A stretch of DNA of 27,347 nt from JAIBJP01 sp035639875. Lineage in GTDB: Bacteria; Actinomycetota; Thermoleophilia; Gaiellales; Gaiellaceae. The notes beneath the pieces were generated by a model. It was given only the letters and a program-made list of their open reading frames with translations, was not told where the DNA came from and ran no database searches. The translations under genes were made by a program, and so were the position numbers. The stretch spans positions 1 to 27,347 of the forward strand of contig DASQXE010000074.1 in the NCBI GenBank assembly GCA_035639875.1, in the 5' to 3' direction. Shown here piece after piece: positions 17,400-23,687 of this stretch. Position 1 is the first letter of the stretch. Every line of letters begins with the position of its first letter.

Positions 17400-18380
17400 A
17401 TGGCTGCGAGCGCCTTGCAGGAGCAGCTCACGAAGTACTTGACAGACGCCCATTCGATCGAGGAACAGGCGCTGCAACAGCTGAAAAGGGCGCCGGACAT
17501 CGCCGAGGACGGCGAAATCGCGTCCATCTTCAGCACGCATCTCGGCGAGACGAAGGAGCACGAGCGCCTCGTGAACGAGCGCCTCGCCGCGCGCGGAGCC
17601 GATCCCTCCAGGATCAAGGACACGATCATGAAGGTCGGCGGTGTCGGCTTCATCCTGTTCGCGCGCTCGCAGCCGGACTCGCCGGGCAAGCTCGTGGCGC
17701 ACGCGTACTCGTACGAGCACCTCGAGCTGGGTGCGTACGAACTGCTTCGGCGCGTGGCGGAACGCGCAGGCGACAACGAGACGGCCGAAGTCGCGCGCAC
17801 GATCGGCGAGCAGGAGCGCGAGATGGGCCGACGGCTGGAGCGGGTCTTCGAGCGCGCCGTGGACGCGTCACTTCGGACCAAGGCACCCGCCGATCTCCCC
17901 GATCACGTGCGGAAGTACCTTGGCGATGCGCATGCGATCGAGGCCCAGGCGATCGAGCTCTTGGAGAAGGCCGTCGACCGCGCAGGCCATCCGGAGCTGA
18001 GCAGGGTGTACGAAGAGCATCTCGTCGAGACGCGCGACCAGCAGGAGCTCCTCGATGAGCGCCTCACCGCTCTAGGCGGTGACTCCTCGTCGTGGAAGAG
18101 CGCAGCTCTGCGTGCCGGGGCGCTTCAGTGGGCGGCCTTCTTCGAGGCCCACCCGGATACTCCGGGCAAGCTCGCCGCGTTTGCCTACGCATTCGAGCAC
18201 CTCGAGATCGCGGGGTACGAAGAGCTCAAGCTCGTAGCGAAGCGGGCGGGAGACGACGACACGATCGACGTCGCCAATCGGATCCTGGCTCAGGAGCGCG
18301 CTGCGGCGAAGAAGCTCGCGGGTGCGTTCGACGAGGCGGTCGACGCCGCCCTCGAGGCGCAGGGAATCGCGACCCGCTAG
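17400..18380 (+). CDS. tandem ferritin-like (DUF892/YciF-type) protein
   Basis: 326 residues made of two homologous four-helix units of about 150 residues. Corresponding segments are KYLTDAHSIEEQALQQL and KYLGDAHAIEAQAIELL, HLGETKEHERLVNERL and HLVETRDQQELLDERL, SPGKLVAHAYSYEHLELGAYE and TPGKLAAFAYAFEHLEIAGYE. Each unit has the Glu/His residues (IEEQ/IEAQ, GETKEH/VETRDQ, YEHLE/FEHLE) expected of DUF892 ferritin-like bundles linked to stress responses; whether a metal is bound is not shown. Repeat 2 has DQ where repeat 1 has EH. ATG 17400 was chosen for the ribosome site GAAAGGAG 8 nt upstream. Divergent from the cyclase fusion across 59 nt, so the two could share regulation. Confidence 0.85.
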   Translation: MAASALQEQLTKYLTDAHSIEEQALQQLKRAPDIAEDGEIASIFSTHLGETKEHERLVNERLAARGADPSRIKDTIMKVGGVGFILFARSQPDSPGKLVAHAYSYEHLELGAYELLRRVAERAGDNETAEVARTIGEQEREMGRRLERVFERAVDASLRTKAPADLPDHVRKYLGDAHAIEAQAIELLEKAVDRAGHPELSRVYEEHLVETRDQQELLDERLTALGGDSSSWKSAALRAGALQWAAFFEAHPDTPGKLAAFAYAFEHLEIAGYEELKLVAKRAGDDDTIDVANRILAQERAAAKKLAGAFDEAVDAALEAQGIATR

Positions 18381-18387
18381 GCCGTGT

Positions 18388-18406
18388 CGGGGCGCGGCAT
18401 GCCCCG
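18388..18406. terminator. hairpin between convergent genes
   Basis: CGGGGC (18388-18393) and GCCCCG (18401-18406) form a 6-bp GC stem with a 7-nt loop, in the 33-nt gap between the convergent ends of the DUF892 gene and the dihydrouridine synthase gene. No T tract follows on either strand, so a bidirectional terminator is plausible but not certain. Confidence 0.45.
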
Positions 18407-18413
18407 CCCGCGT

Positions 18414-19472
18414 CTAGCCCCCGGCGTAGATCGAAACCGGGAGATCGAGGACTACGTTGTCCGGAGCCGGAAGTGACGCCTTCAAGCGCTCCAGGACGGC
18501 ACTTGCGCGAGGCGCGGCCGCCAGCAAGCGGGCCTCGACGTCCGCGACGGTCGGGAGCTGGACGAGCTCCTGCTTGAAAGGCTTCGAGAAGCGGCCGCGG
18601 CCTAGATACCAGCCGTAAAACTTCTTGAGGAAGCCCGTCGCGCGGCTTTCGCCCAACTCTTCGACGGTGTCGTGCATGAAGAGGAGGAGCTCGGCGACGA
18701 CCTCTTCACGTGTTGGCTCGCCTTCGAGGCGGCCGGCGATCGCGCCCAGCGCCCAGGGATTTCCCTGCGCCGCGCGCCCGACCATGACAGCGGCGCAGCC
18801 GGTGCTCTCGAGCACGTCTTTCGCGCGGGCGCGCGAATCGACGTCACCGGAAGCGATCACAGGGACGTCGACGGCATCGACGAGCTCGGCGGTCAGCTCG
18901 TGGTCGGCCTGGCCGGTATACATCTGCTTGGCCGAGCGAGGATGGAGCGTGAGGGAGGAAGCGCCGGCCTCCACGAGCCTGGGCCCAACCTCGAGGGCAG
19001 CGCGAGACCCGTTCTCGAGCCCGCGGCGCATCTTGACCGAGACGGGGACGGACACCGCGTTCGCCACGGATTCGACGATGCGGCAGGCCCGCCCGGGCTG
19101 CTCGAGCAGCGTCGCGCCCGCTCCTGTCTTCGTGACCTTGCGCACAGGACAGCCGAAGTTGATGTCGACGAGGTCTGCTCCCGCGTCCTCGACCATCCTC
19201 GCCGCTTCCGCCATCACCTTCGGCTCCGAGCCGAAGATCTGGACCGCGAGTGGATGCTCGTCCCGGCCGATGCGCAGGTAGCCGAGCGTTCGCTCGTTTC
19301 CGTGGGAGAGGCCGGCGCAGCTCACCATCTCCGAGCAGACGAGCCCGGCCCCGTAGCGGCGGCCCTGGCGACGGAACGCCTGGACGCTCACACCGGCCAT
19401 TGGGGCGAGGACGAGACGGCCTGGAACCTGCACTGGACCGATGTTCCAGCGGGCTTCGAGGTCGACGGCCAT
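18414..19472 (-). CDS. dusB: tRNA-dihydrouridine synthase (DusB/NifR3 type)
   Basis: 352 residues. FMN-binding TIM barrel motifs: N-terminal VLAPMAGVSVQAFRR (about 21-35), CSEMVS (about 46-51), AVQIFGSEP, active-site NFGCPVRKVTKTGAGATLL (Cys108), SVKMRRG (Lys147), LTLHPRSAKQMYTG (His177) and the phosphate-binding VIASGDVDS and AVMVGRAAQGNPW. It reduces uridines in tRNA to dihydrouridine using NADPH. ATG 19472 fits the conserved N-terminus; the frame is open upstream over greA without homology. No good ribosome site precedes it. It is divergent from greA with 118 nt between starts. The DusB subclass is by overall resemblance; the modified position is not predictable here. Confidence 0.92.
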   Translation of the reverse strand: MAVDLEARWNIGPVQVPGRLVLAPMAGVSVQAFRRQGRRYGAGLVCSEMVSCAGLSHGNERTLGYLRIGRDEHPLAVQIFGSEPKVMAEAARMVEDAGADLVDINFGCPVRKVTKTGAGATLLEQPGRACRIVESVANAVSVPVSVKMRRGLENGSRAALEVGPRLVEAGASSLTLHPRSAKQMYTGQADHELTAELVDAVDVPVIASGDVDSRARAKDVLESTGCAAVMVGRAAQGNPWALGAIAGRLEGEPTREEVVAELLLFMHDTVEELGESRATGFLKKFYGWYLGRGRFSKPFKQELVQLPTVADVEARLLAAAPRASAVLERLKASLPAPDNVVLDLPVSIYAGG

Positions 19473-19501
19473 GCGGAGGGAATGGTACCCGGGCGCCGAA
19501 C

Positions 19502-19529
19502 GTTTCCCGCTTGACAGCATCGGTATTAT
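19502..19529 (+). promoter_or_regulatory. candidate promoter of greA, stress-sigma-like
   Basis: GTTT (19502-19505), a 15-nt spacer and CGGTAT (19521-19526) resemble the actinobacterial SigB/SigF-type consensus GTTT-N15-17-GGGTAT with one mismatch. TATTAT (19524-19529) could instead serve as a housekeeping -10. A perfect TTGACA (19511-19516) is only 7 nt upstream of TATTAT and cannot be its -35. Inference from motif only. Confidence 0.35.
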
Positions 19530-19540
19530 GTCCGCCTCGA

Positions 19541-19558
19541 CGGTGCCTCTGGGCACCG
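19541..19558 (+). promoter_or_regulatory. 7-bp tetraloop hairpin in greA leader
   Basis: CGGTGCC (19541-19547) pairs perfectly with GGCACCG (19552-19558) around TCTG. It would lie at the 5' end of the greA transcript if initiation follows the TATTAT box, 32 nt before the TTG start. It could stabilise the mRNA or pause polymerase; the structure is seen, the role is inferred. Confidence 0.5.
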
Positions 19559-19590
19559 CGTTGCATGTCCGGGGACTACTGGAGGAACCC

Positions 19591-20064
19591 TTGAAAGAAG
19601 TAATTCTCACGCCCGAGGGCCACGAGAAGCTCAAGGCTGAGATCGAGCATCTCTCGACGGTCAAGCGCCGGGAGGTCGCCGAGCGGATCAAGCAGGCACG
19701 CGAGTTCGGCGACATCGCCGAGAACTCCGAGTACGACGATGCGAAGAACGAGCAGGCGATGCTCGAGCACCGAATCGCCATGCTCGAGGAGCGCCTGAAG
19801 AGCGCGCGAGTCGTGAACAAGAAGGAGATTCCGGCGGGCGTCGTCGCTGTCGGGACGAAGGTCCGCCTGCGGGACGTGGACGCCAAGGAGACGATCGAGT
19901 ACCAGATCGTCGGCTCCGCCGAGGCCAACCCCGCAGAGCACAAGCTCTCGAACGAGTCGCCCGTCGGCCGCGCAATCCTCGGCCGCAAGAAGGGCGAGAC
20001 GGTCGAGGTGGCCGCGCCGCGCGGCTCCTTGAAGTTCAAAATCATGGACATCAAAGCAGCGTGA
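19591..20064 (+). CDS. greA: transcription elongation factor GreA
   Basis: 157 residues, normal size. The N-terminal coiled coil (LTPEGHEKLKAEIEHLSTVKR, then REVAERIKQAREFGDIAENSEYDDAKNEQ) has the acidic tip DIAENSEY that enters the RNA polymerase secondary channel to promote transcript cleavage. The C-terminal FKBP-like domain includes GTKVRLRD, YQIVGSAEAN and SPVGRAILGRKKGETVEVAAP. The start is TTG 19591 with ribosome site GGAGG (19581-19585); homology begins exactly at this residue, whereas the open frame continues upstream. Divergent from dusB. A hairpin overlapping the stop codon is a probable terminator. Confidence 0.95.
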   Translation: MKEVILTPEGHEKLKAEIEHLSTVKRREVAERIKQAREFGDIAENSEYDDAKNEQAMLEHRIAMLEERLKSARVVNKKEIPAGVVAVGTKVRLRDVDAKETIEYQIVGSAEANPAEHKLSNESPVGRAILGRKKGETVEVAAPRGSLKFKIMDIKAA

Positions 20065-20088
20065 GCCGTCAGGCTCGCGCCGCTTGTT
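20059..20088 (+). terminator. probable greA terminator
   Basis: GCGTGAGCC (20059-20067) pairs with GGCTCGCGC (20072-20080), with one T-G wobble and tetraloop GTCA, overlapping the greA stop. A T-rich stretch, TTGTTCTT (about 20084-20091), follows after a short gap. Stem quality is good; the T tract is imperfect. Confidence 0.5.
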
Positions 20089-20093
20089 CTTGA

Positions 20094-20131
20094 TCAGCCG
20101 AAATCTTCGGCTGCGCCGCGATTTCGGCTGA
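20094..20131 (+). promoter_or_regulatory. three-arm element forming two alternative hairpins
   Basis: Arm A TCAGCCGAAATC (20094-20105) is perfectly complementary to arm C GATTTCGGCTGA (20120-20131), giving a 12-bp stem with a 14-nt loop. Within that loop arm B TTCGGCTG (20106-20113) is perfectly complementary to the CAGCCGAA (20095-20102) in arm A, giving an 8-bp stem with triloop ATC. The two structures exclude each other. The element lies between greA and the ClpN-anchor gene, 44 nt before its GTG. It is followed by AAAAAG rather than a T tract, so it is not a simple intrinsic terminator. Confidence 0.55.
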
Positions 20132-20175
20132 AAAAGCCGTCGCGACGAGCAGGTCGAACGTAGACTCGCAGCCGC

Positions 20176-20772
20176 GTGTTCGAGCGCTTTACAGAGCGAG
20201 CCAAGCGGGTCGTCGTCCTCGCGCAGGACGAGGCGCGCGAGCTCAAGCACAACTACATCGGCACGGAGCACCTTCTGCTCGGCTTGCTGCGCGAGGAAGA
20301 AGGGATAGCGGCGCGCGTCCTCGAGAGCCTCGACGTCACGGCTGAAGAGGTGCGCGCCGCCGTGCAGCGCTTGGTCGGGGAGGGCGACGAGGTGACGACG
20401 GATCAGATCCCCTTCACGCCGCGCGCCAAGAAGGTTCTCGAGCTCTCGCTTCGGGAGGCGATGGCGCTCGGGAGCAGCTACATCGGTACGGAACACATCC
20501 TTCTGGGTGTGGCACGGGAAAACCGCGGCGTGGCGTCGCGCATCCTGCTCGATTGCGACGTCGATGCCGAAAAGATTCGCGAGGCCGTCGTCCAGAAGCT
20601 TGGCGGCAGAGCCCGGTTTGGACCGTCCCCAGGGGCCCGTAGCGTGCGATCGTCCGAACGCCCGACCTGGCTCGATCGCGAACGGTTGTTCCCGATTCTC
20701 GCGGGTTGGCTGCTGTTCGCAATCGCGCTCGGCGTGGGCATCCTCATTGGCTGGGCGATCTGGGGCCTGTGA
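20176..20772 (+). CDS. tail-anchored stand-alone Clp N-domain protein (ClpC N-domain paralogue)
   Basis: 198 residues. Residues 1-145 are a double Clp_N repeat, with the two NYIGTEHLLLGLLRE / SYIGTEHILLGVARE motifs; 36 of the first 40 residues are identical to the ClpC encoded at 25426, counting the start as identical. There is no AAA module. After a basic linker (ARSVRSSERPTWLDRER) comes a single hydrophobic helix (about 171-195, ILAGWLLFAIALGVGILIGWAIW) ending the protein. The charge pattern predicts the Clp domain in the cytoplasm. ClpC N-domains bind adaptors and phospho-arginine-tagged substrates; I infer a membrane platform or decoy for ClpC substrates or adaptors. Start GTG 20176, no clear ribosome site. 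Its TGA overlaps the lysS GTG (GTGA). Confidence 0.9.
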   Translation: MFERFTERAKRVVVLAQDEARELKHNYIGTEHLLLGLLREEEGIAARVLESLDVTAEEVRAAVQRLVGEGDEVTTDQIPFTPRAKKVLELSLREAMALGSSYIGTEHILLGVARENRGVASRILLDCDVDAEKIREAVVQKLGGRARFGPSPGARSVRSSERPTWLDRERLFPILAGWLLFAIALGVGILIGWAIWGL

Positions 20773-22115
20773 GCGAGCTCCCGCACCGTTTTCCCGATCG
20801 GGACGAGATAGCTGCGGTCCGGACCGAGGCTGAAAACGTCGAGCCGGGGGGCGAAGGCGGCGCAAGGCGTCGCCTCGCCGGCCGAGTCATGGGGCGACGC
20901 GGTCACGGCGGCCTCGTCTTCCTTGACCTCGTCGATCGCTCGGGCCAGATCCAGCTCCTTTGCTCGGCCGACCGCGTAGGTCAGGTCGACGTGGACCTCG
21001 GTGACATCGTCGGGGTGGCAGGCGTGCCGGCGAAGACCAAGCGCGGCGAGCCGTCGCTCACGGTCGATGAGCTCGAGCTCCTGGCGAAGATCAAGCGGCC
21101 GCTTCCGGACACGTTTCACGGCCTCGTCGAAGCCGAGACCCGCTACCGGAAGCGGTACCTCGACCTGCTCGTCAACGAGGAGACGCGTCGCGCGTTCCTT
21201 GTCCGTACGCGCATGGTGGCGGCGATCCGCCGCTACCTGGACGAGCAGGGGTTCGTGGAGGTGGAGACGCCCATCCTCCAGCCTCGCTACGGCGGCGCCC
21301 TGGCCGAGCCCTTTGTCACGCATTCGAACGAGCTCGACGCCGATCTCTATCTCCGGATCGCCGACGAGCTGTATCTGAAGCGGCTCATAGTGGGCGGGCT
21401 CGACAAGGTCTACGAGATCGGCAAGGACTTCCGCAACGAGAGCGTCTCGTACAAGCACCAGCCCGAATTCACGATGCTCGAGTGGTACGAGGCGTACGCG
21501 GACTACGAGGACACGATGGCGCGCATCGAGGATCTCGTAGCGACCGTCGCGCGGGAAACGATCGGAACGACGCAGGTGTCGTTCCGAGGCCAAGACACGG
21601 ACCTGAAGACTCCTTGGCGGCGGGTCAAGCTGCTCGAGCTCCTCGAGGAGGAAGGCGTTTGGACGCGTGATGCCGACGATCTGCGCCGCCGTCTCGAGGA
21701 GCGGGGCGTCGACACCGCCCGCGACGCGACGTGGGGCCAGCTGGTCGATCACGCCCTCAGCCATCTCATCGAGCCCCGTCTCGTCGAGCCGACGATCGTT
21801 TACGACTATCCGGTCGAGCTCTCCCCGCTCGCCCGGCGGAAGGAGGACGAGGAGGGCATCGTCGAGCGGTTCGAGTATTTCGTCGGCGGGGCCGAGCTCG
21901 GGAACGCCTACTCGGAGCTGAACGACCCTGACGAGCAGGCGGCGCGCTTCCGTGAGCTCGGCGGAGAGGACCCCGACTACGTCGAGGCGCTTTCCTACGG
22001 AATGCCGCCGACCGGCGGCCTCGGGTTGGGCATCGATCGCCTGGCCATGGTCCTCACCGGCGGGGACACGATCCGGGACGTCATCCTCTTCCCGACGCTC
22101 CGCGCCACGGATTAG
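20769..22115 (+). CDS. lysS: lysyl-tRNA synthetase, class II
   Basis: 448 residues. N-terminal OB-fold anticodon-binding domain (LAGRVMGRRGHGGLVFLDLVD, then IVGVAGVPAKTKRGE), followed by the class II catalytic domain: LVEAETRYRKRYLDLLVN, motif 2 FRNESVSYKHQPEFTMLEWYE (about 222-242) and motif 3 GLGLGIDRLAMVLTGG (about 418-433). LVTHSNELDADLYLRIA is the LysRS-specific substrate loop. It charges tRNA-Lys. The protein is somewhat shorter than the typical ~490-500 residues: the N-terminal helix and a loop in the OB domain are trimmed, while catalytic motifs are intact. Start GTG 20769 overlaps the previous stop as GTGA, so the ClpN-anchor and lysS are translationally coupled. The lysS...clpC neighbourhood is typical of actinobacteria. 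Confidence 0.95.
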   Translation: MSELPHRFPDRDEIAAVRTEAENVEPGGEGGARRRLAGRVMGRRGHGGLVFLDLVDRSGQIQLLCSADRVGQVDVDLGDIVGVAGVPAKTKRGEPSLTVDELELLAKIKRPLPDTFHGLVEAETRYRKRYLDLLVNEETRRAFLVRTRMVAAIRRYLDEQGFVEVETPILQPRYGGALAEPFVTHSNELDADLYLRIADELYLKRLIVGGLDKVYEIGKDFRNESVSYKHQPEFTMLEWYEAYADYEDTMARIEDLVATVARETIGTTQVSFRGQDTDLKTPWRRVKLLELLEEEGVWTRDADDLRRRLEERGVDTARDATWGQLVDHALSHLIEPRLVEPTIVYDYPVELSPLARRKEDEEGIVERFEYFVGGAELGNAYSELNDPDEQAARFRELGGEDPDYVEALSYGMPPTGGLGLGIDRLAMVLTGGDTIRDVILFPTLRATD

Positions 22116-22181
22116 GCCGCCGAACCTATTGCAATCTCGGCATTCCTCCTTACTGTGAGTGCAGGGGAGAGGGGGAGAGCA

Positions 22182-22865
22182 ATGCGGCGTTGCGGCAGGG
22201 CGTCCTGTCTGGTGCTCGTTGGGCTACTCGCAGCGGCCACGGCCGCCGGCGGCGCCTACCCGGCTGCGGGAGGCCACCAGGGGAACGGGCATGCATGGGC
22301 CTACGGCCACGACAAGCACGCTGCCGCGACGCCGCAGCTCGCCCAGCCTCAGGTGCCGAAGCCGCAGCACGGCCAGAGTTCGGCGCGCAAGTCGAAGTCT
22401 CCGTCAGCGCCGGTCACGCGCGCGGACGAGCGGGCGTCCGCCGCCCACGAGAAGTCCGCGCCGTCCGGTGCCGGAACGCGGCACAACCACCGGACAATCT
22501 GTCATCGCACGGGCTCCGGCCGCTACATCGTCATCTCGCCGAACGTAAACGGCGCGATGCACGGCCACCTGTCCCACCACGACGATCTTGTCTATGTGGA
22601 CGGTTGCGGCACGGCAGAGGACAAGCGGCAGCCCGAACCCAAGCCCGAGCCAGGGTCCGTCCCGAGCCCGAAAGCGCCGGCGGAGGGCTCCGGCGTTTCG
22701 ACCCTGGCGTCCGAGCATGCGGCCGAGCTGCCCTTCACCGGCTTCCCGGCGTCGTGGCTCGTGCTCGGTGGTGCGCTGACGGCGCTGGCGGGCGCCGCGC
22801 TGCGGTTTCGCCCCTCACGAGCTGGCAGATTTTTCCTGACTTTCCGTCATAAGAGCCGTATCTAG
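22182..22865 (+). CDS. LPFTG-anchored surface protein with CHRTGS domain (paralogue 1)
   Basis: 227 residues. ATG 22182 with purine-rich ribosome site upstream (about 22165-22178). Signal peptide (CLVLVGLLAAATAAGGAYPA), then a His/Lys/Gln-rich linker. A small domain at about 100-142 has ICHRTGSGRYIVISPNV, then HGHLSHHDDLVYVDGC: Cys/His-rich and shared with the next gene. A Pro/Glu/Lys spacer leads to LPFTG (183-187), a hydrophobic helix (about 189-208) and a basic tail (RFRPSRAG...), the sortase sorting-signal layout, so it should be wall-linked. The tail after the helix is longer (about 20 residues) than usual. The function of the CHRTGS domain is unknown to me. No sortase gene is in the window. 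Confidence 0.85.
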   Translation: MRRCGRASCLVLVGLLAAATAAGGAYPAAGGHQGNGHAWAYGHDKHAAATPQLAQPQVPKPQHGQSSARKSKSPSAPVTRADERASAAHEKSAPSGAGTRHNHRTICHRTGSGRYIVISPNVNGAMHGHLSHHDDLVYVDGCGTAEDKRQPEPKPEPGSVPSPKAPAEGSGVSTLASEHAAELPFTGFPASWLVLGGALTALAGAALRFRPSRAGRFFLTFRHKSRI

Positions 22866-22934
22866 AACTCGTCCTTTGGCGTTTTTCCGGCAACAGCGCG
22901 CCAGCACTGTGGCCCAGTCAGAAGAGGTGAGGGA

Positions 22935-23687
22935 ATGAAACGGTTCTTCCTGTTTTCAGGCGCGGTCGTCGTCCTGTTCGTGCTTGCGGCGACAGCGGCC
23001 TTCGCGAGCAACGGGCGTTCCGGCGCCGTGCACGGGAAGTCCGCACAAGCGACCCACGGCAAGTCGGGGGCGGCCCAAGCGGCAACGAATGGAGCGGCTA
23101 ACGCGGAGGTCGCGACTACAACGACCGCTCACGGTAAGGCCGCGACCCATAGCAAGGCCGCGACGCATGCCCATGGCGGCGCTGCGGTCCAGCAAACCGA
23201 GGATCGGGGCAAGAGCGCCGAGGCTCAGCACCACGTAATTCTCTGTCACCGCACCGGCTCGGACTCGAACCCGTACGTTGTCATCAACGTGAGCGTGCGC
23301 GCGTGGGAGCACGGTCATACGACGCACCCCGCCAAAGACGGACGGGACGACATCCTCCTCAAGGATCCTGCTCAGCCAGGCGAGAAGATGGACGAGAGTC
23401 TCTGCCCGGCGGAAGCCGGCGGGGTCAGCCCCGGTGGCGGCGGCGAAGTCGGCGGCGGCCAGACCGGTGGCGAGACGGGCGGCCAAGTGTCCGGCGGCGG
23501 TGTCGCCGGAGCTCACGTCGCGGCCAACGTCCGCTCGAGCTCTGGTGGCGGAGTCGCCGGAGCCGTGAGTGCCGCGAACCAGACTCTCCCGTTTACGGGA
23601 ATGCCTCTCTGGATCGTGTTCGCGGCTGGGCTCGGACTCCTGACGAGCGGGCTCGTGCTTCGTAGGTTGTCCCGCGGTACGCGCTAA
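22935..23687 (+). CDS. LPFTG-anchored surface protein with CHRTGS domain (paralogue 2)
   Basis: 250 residues. ATG 22935 with ribosome site GAGGTGAGG about 4 nt upstream. Signal peptide MKRFFLFSGAVVVLFVLAATAAFA. Residues 25-95 are a low-complexity His/Lys/Ala/Thr linker with repeated HGKSA/HGKAATHSKAATHAH units. The core at about 98-145 (HVILCHRTGSDSNPYVVINV, then HGHTTHPAKDGRDDILL) parallels the previous gene. A Gly-rich spacer (SPGGGGEVGGGQTGGETGG) precedes LPFTG (218-222), a hydrophobic helix and RRLSRGTR. The family and sortase anchoring are clear; the function is not. It arose by tandem duplication of, or alongside, the previous gene. The stop overlaps the convergent glycosylase stop (23684-23687), and a strong terminator lies just downstream. 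Confidence 0.86.
   Translation: MKRFFLFSGAVVVLFVLAATAAFASNGRSGAVHGKSAQATHGKSGAAQAATNGAANAEVATTTTAHGKAATHSKAATHAHGGAAVQQTEDRGKSAEAQHHVILCHRTGSDSNPYVVINVSVRAWEHGHTTHPAKDGRDDILLKDPAQPGEKMDESLCPAEAGGVSPGGGGEVGGGQTGGETGGQVSGGGVAGAHVAANVRSSSGGGVAGAVSAANQTLPFTGMPLWIVFAAGLGLLTSGLVLRRLSRGTR

Noticed and set aside
19511..19516. Perfect TTGACA as the -35 of greA
   Set aside because: It is 7 nt from TATTAT and no -10 lies 16-18 nt downstream, so it is probably not functional as a -35 there.
19473..20054. Upstream extension of the dihydrouridine synthase frame over greA
   Set aside because: Ser/Arg-rich sequence without homology; greA on the plus strand is certain, and the Dus N-terminus fits ATG 19472.
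20176..20600. ClpN-anchor gene as a broken clpC duplicate or assembly artefact
   Set aside because: The copy is diverged throughout, keeps an intact reading frame, has its own linker and membrane helix, and overlaps lysS precisely, so it is a real gene.
22960..23200. HGKSA/HGKAATHSK direct repeats as a CRISPR or tandem-repeat locus
   Set aside because: The repetition is codon-level, short and in frame within a secreted-protein linker; spacing is irregular.
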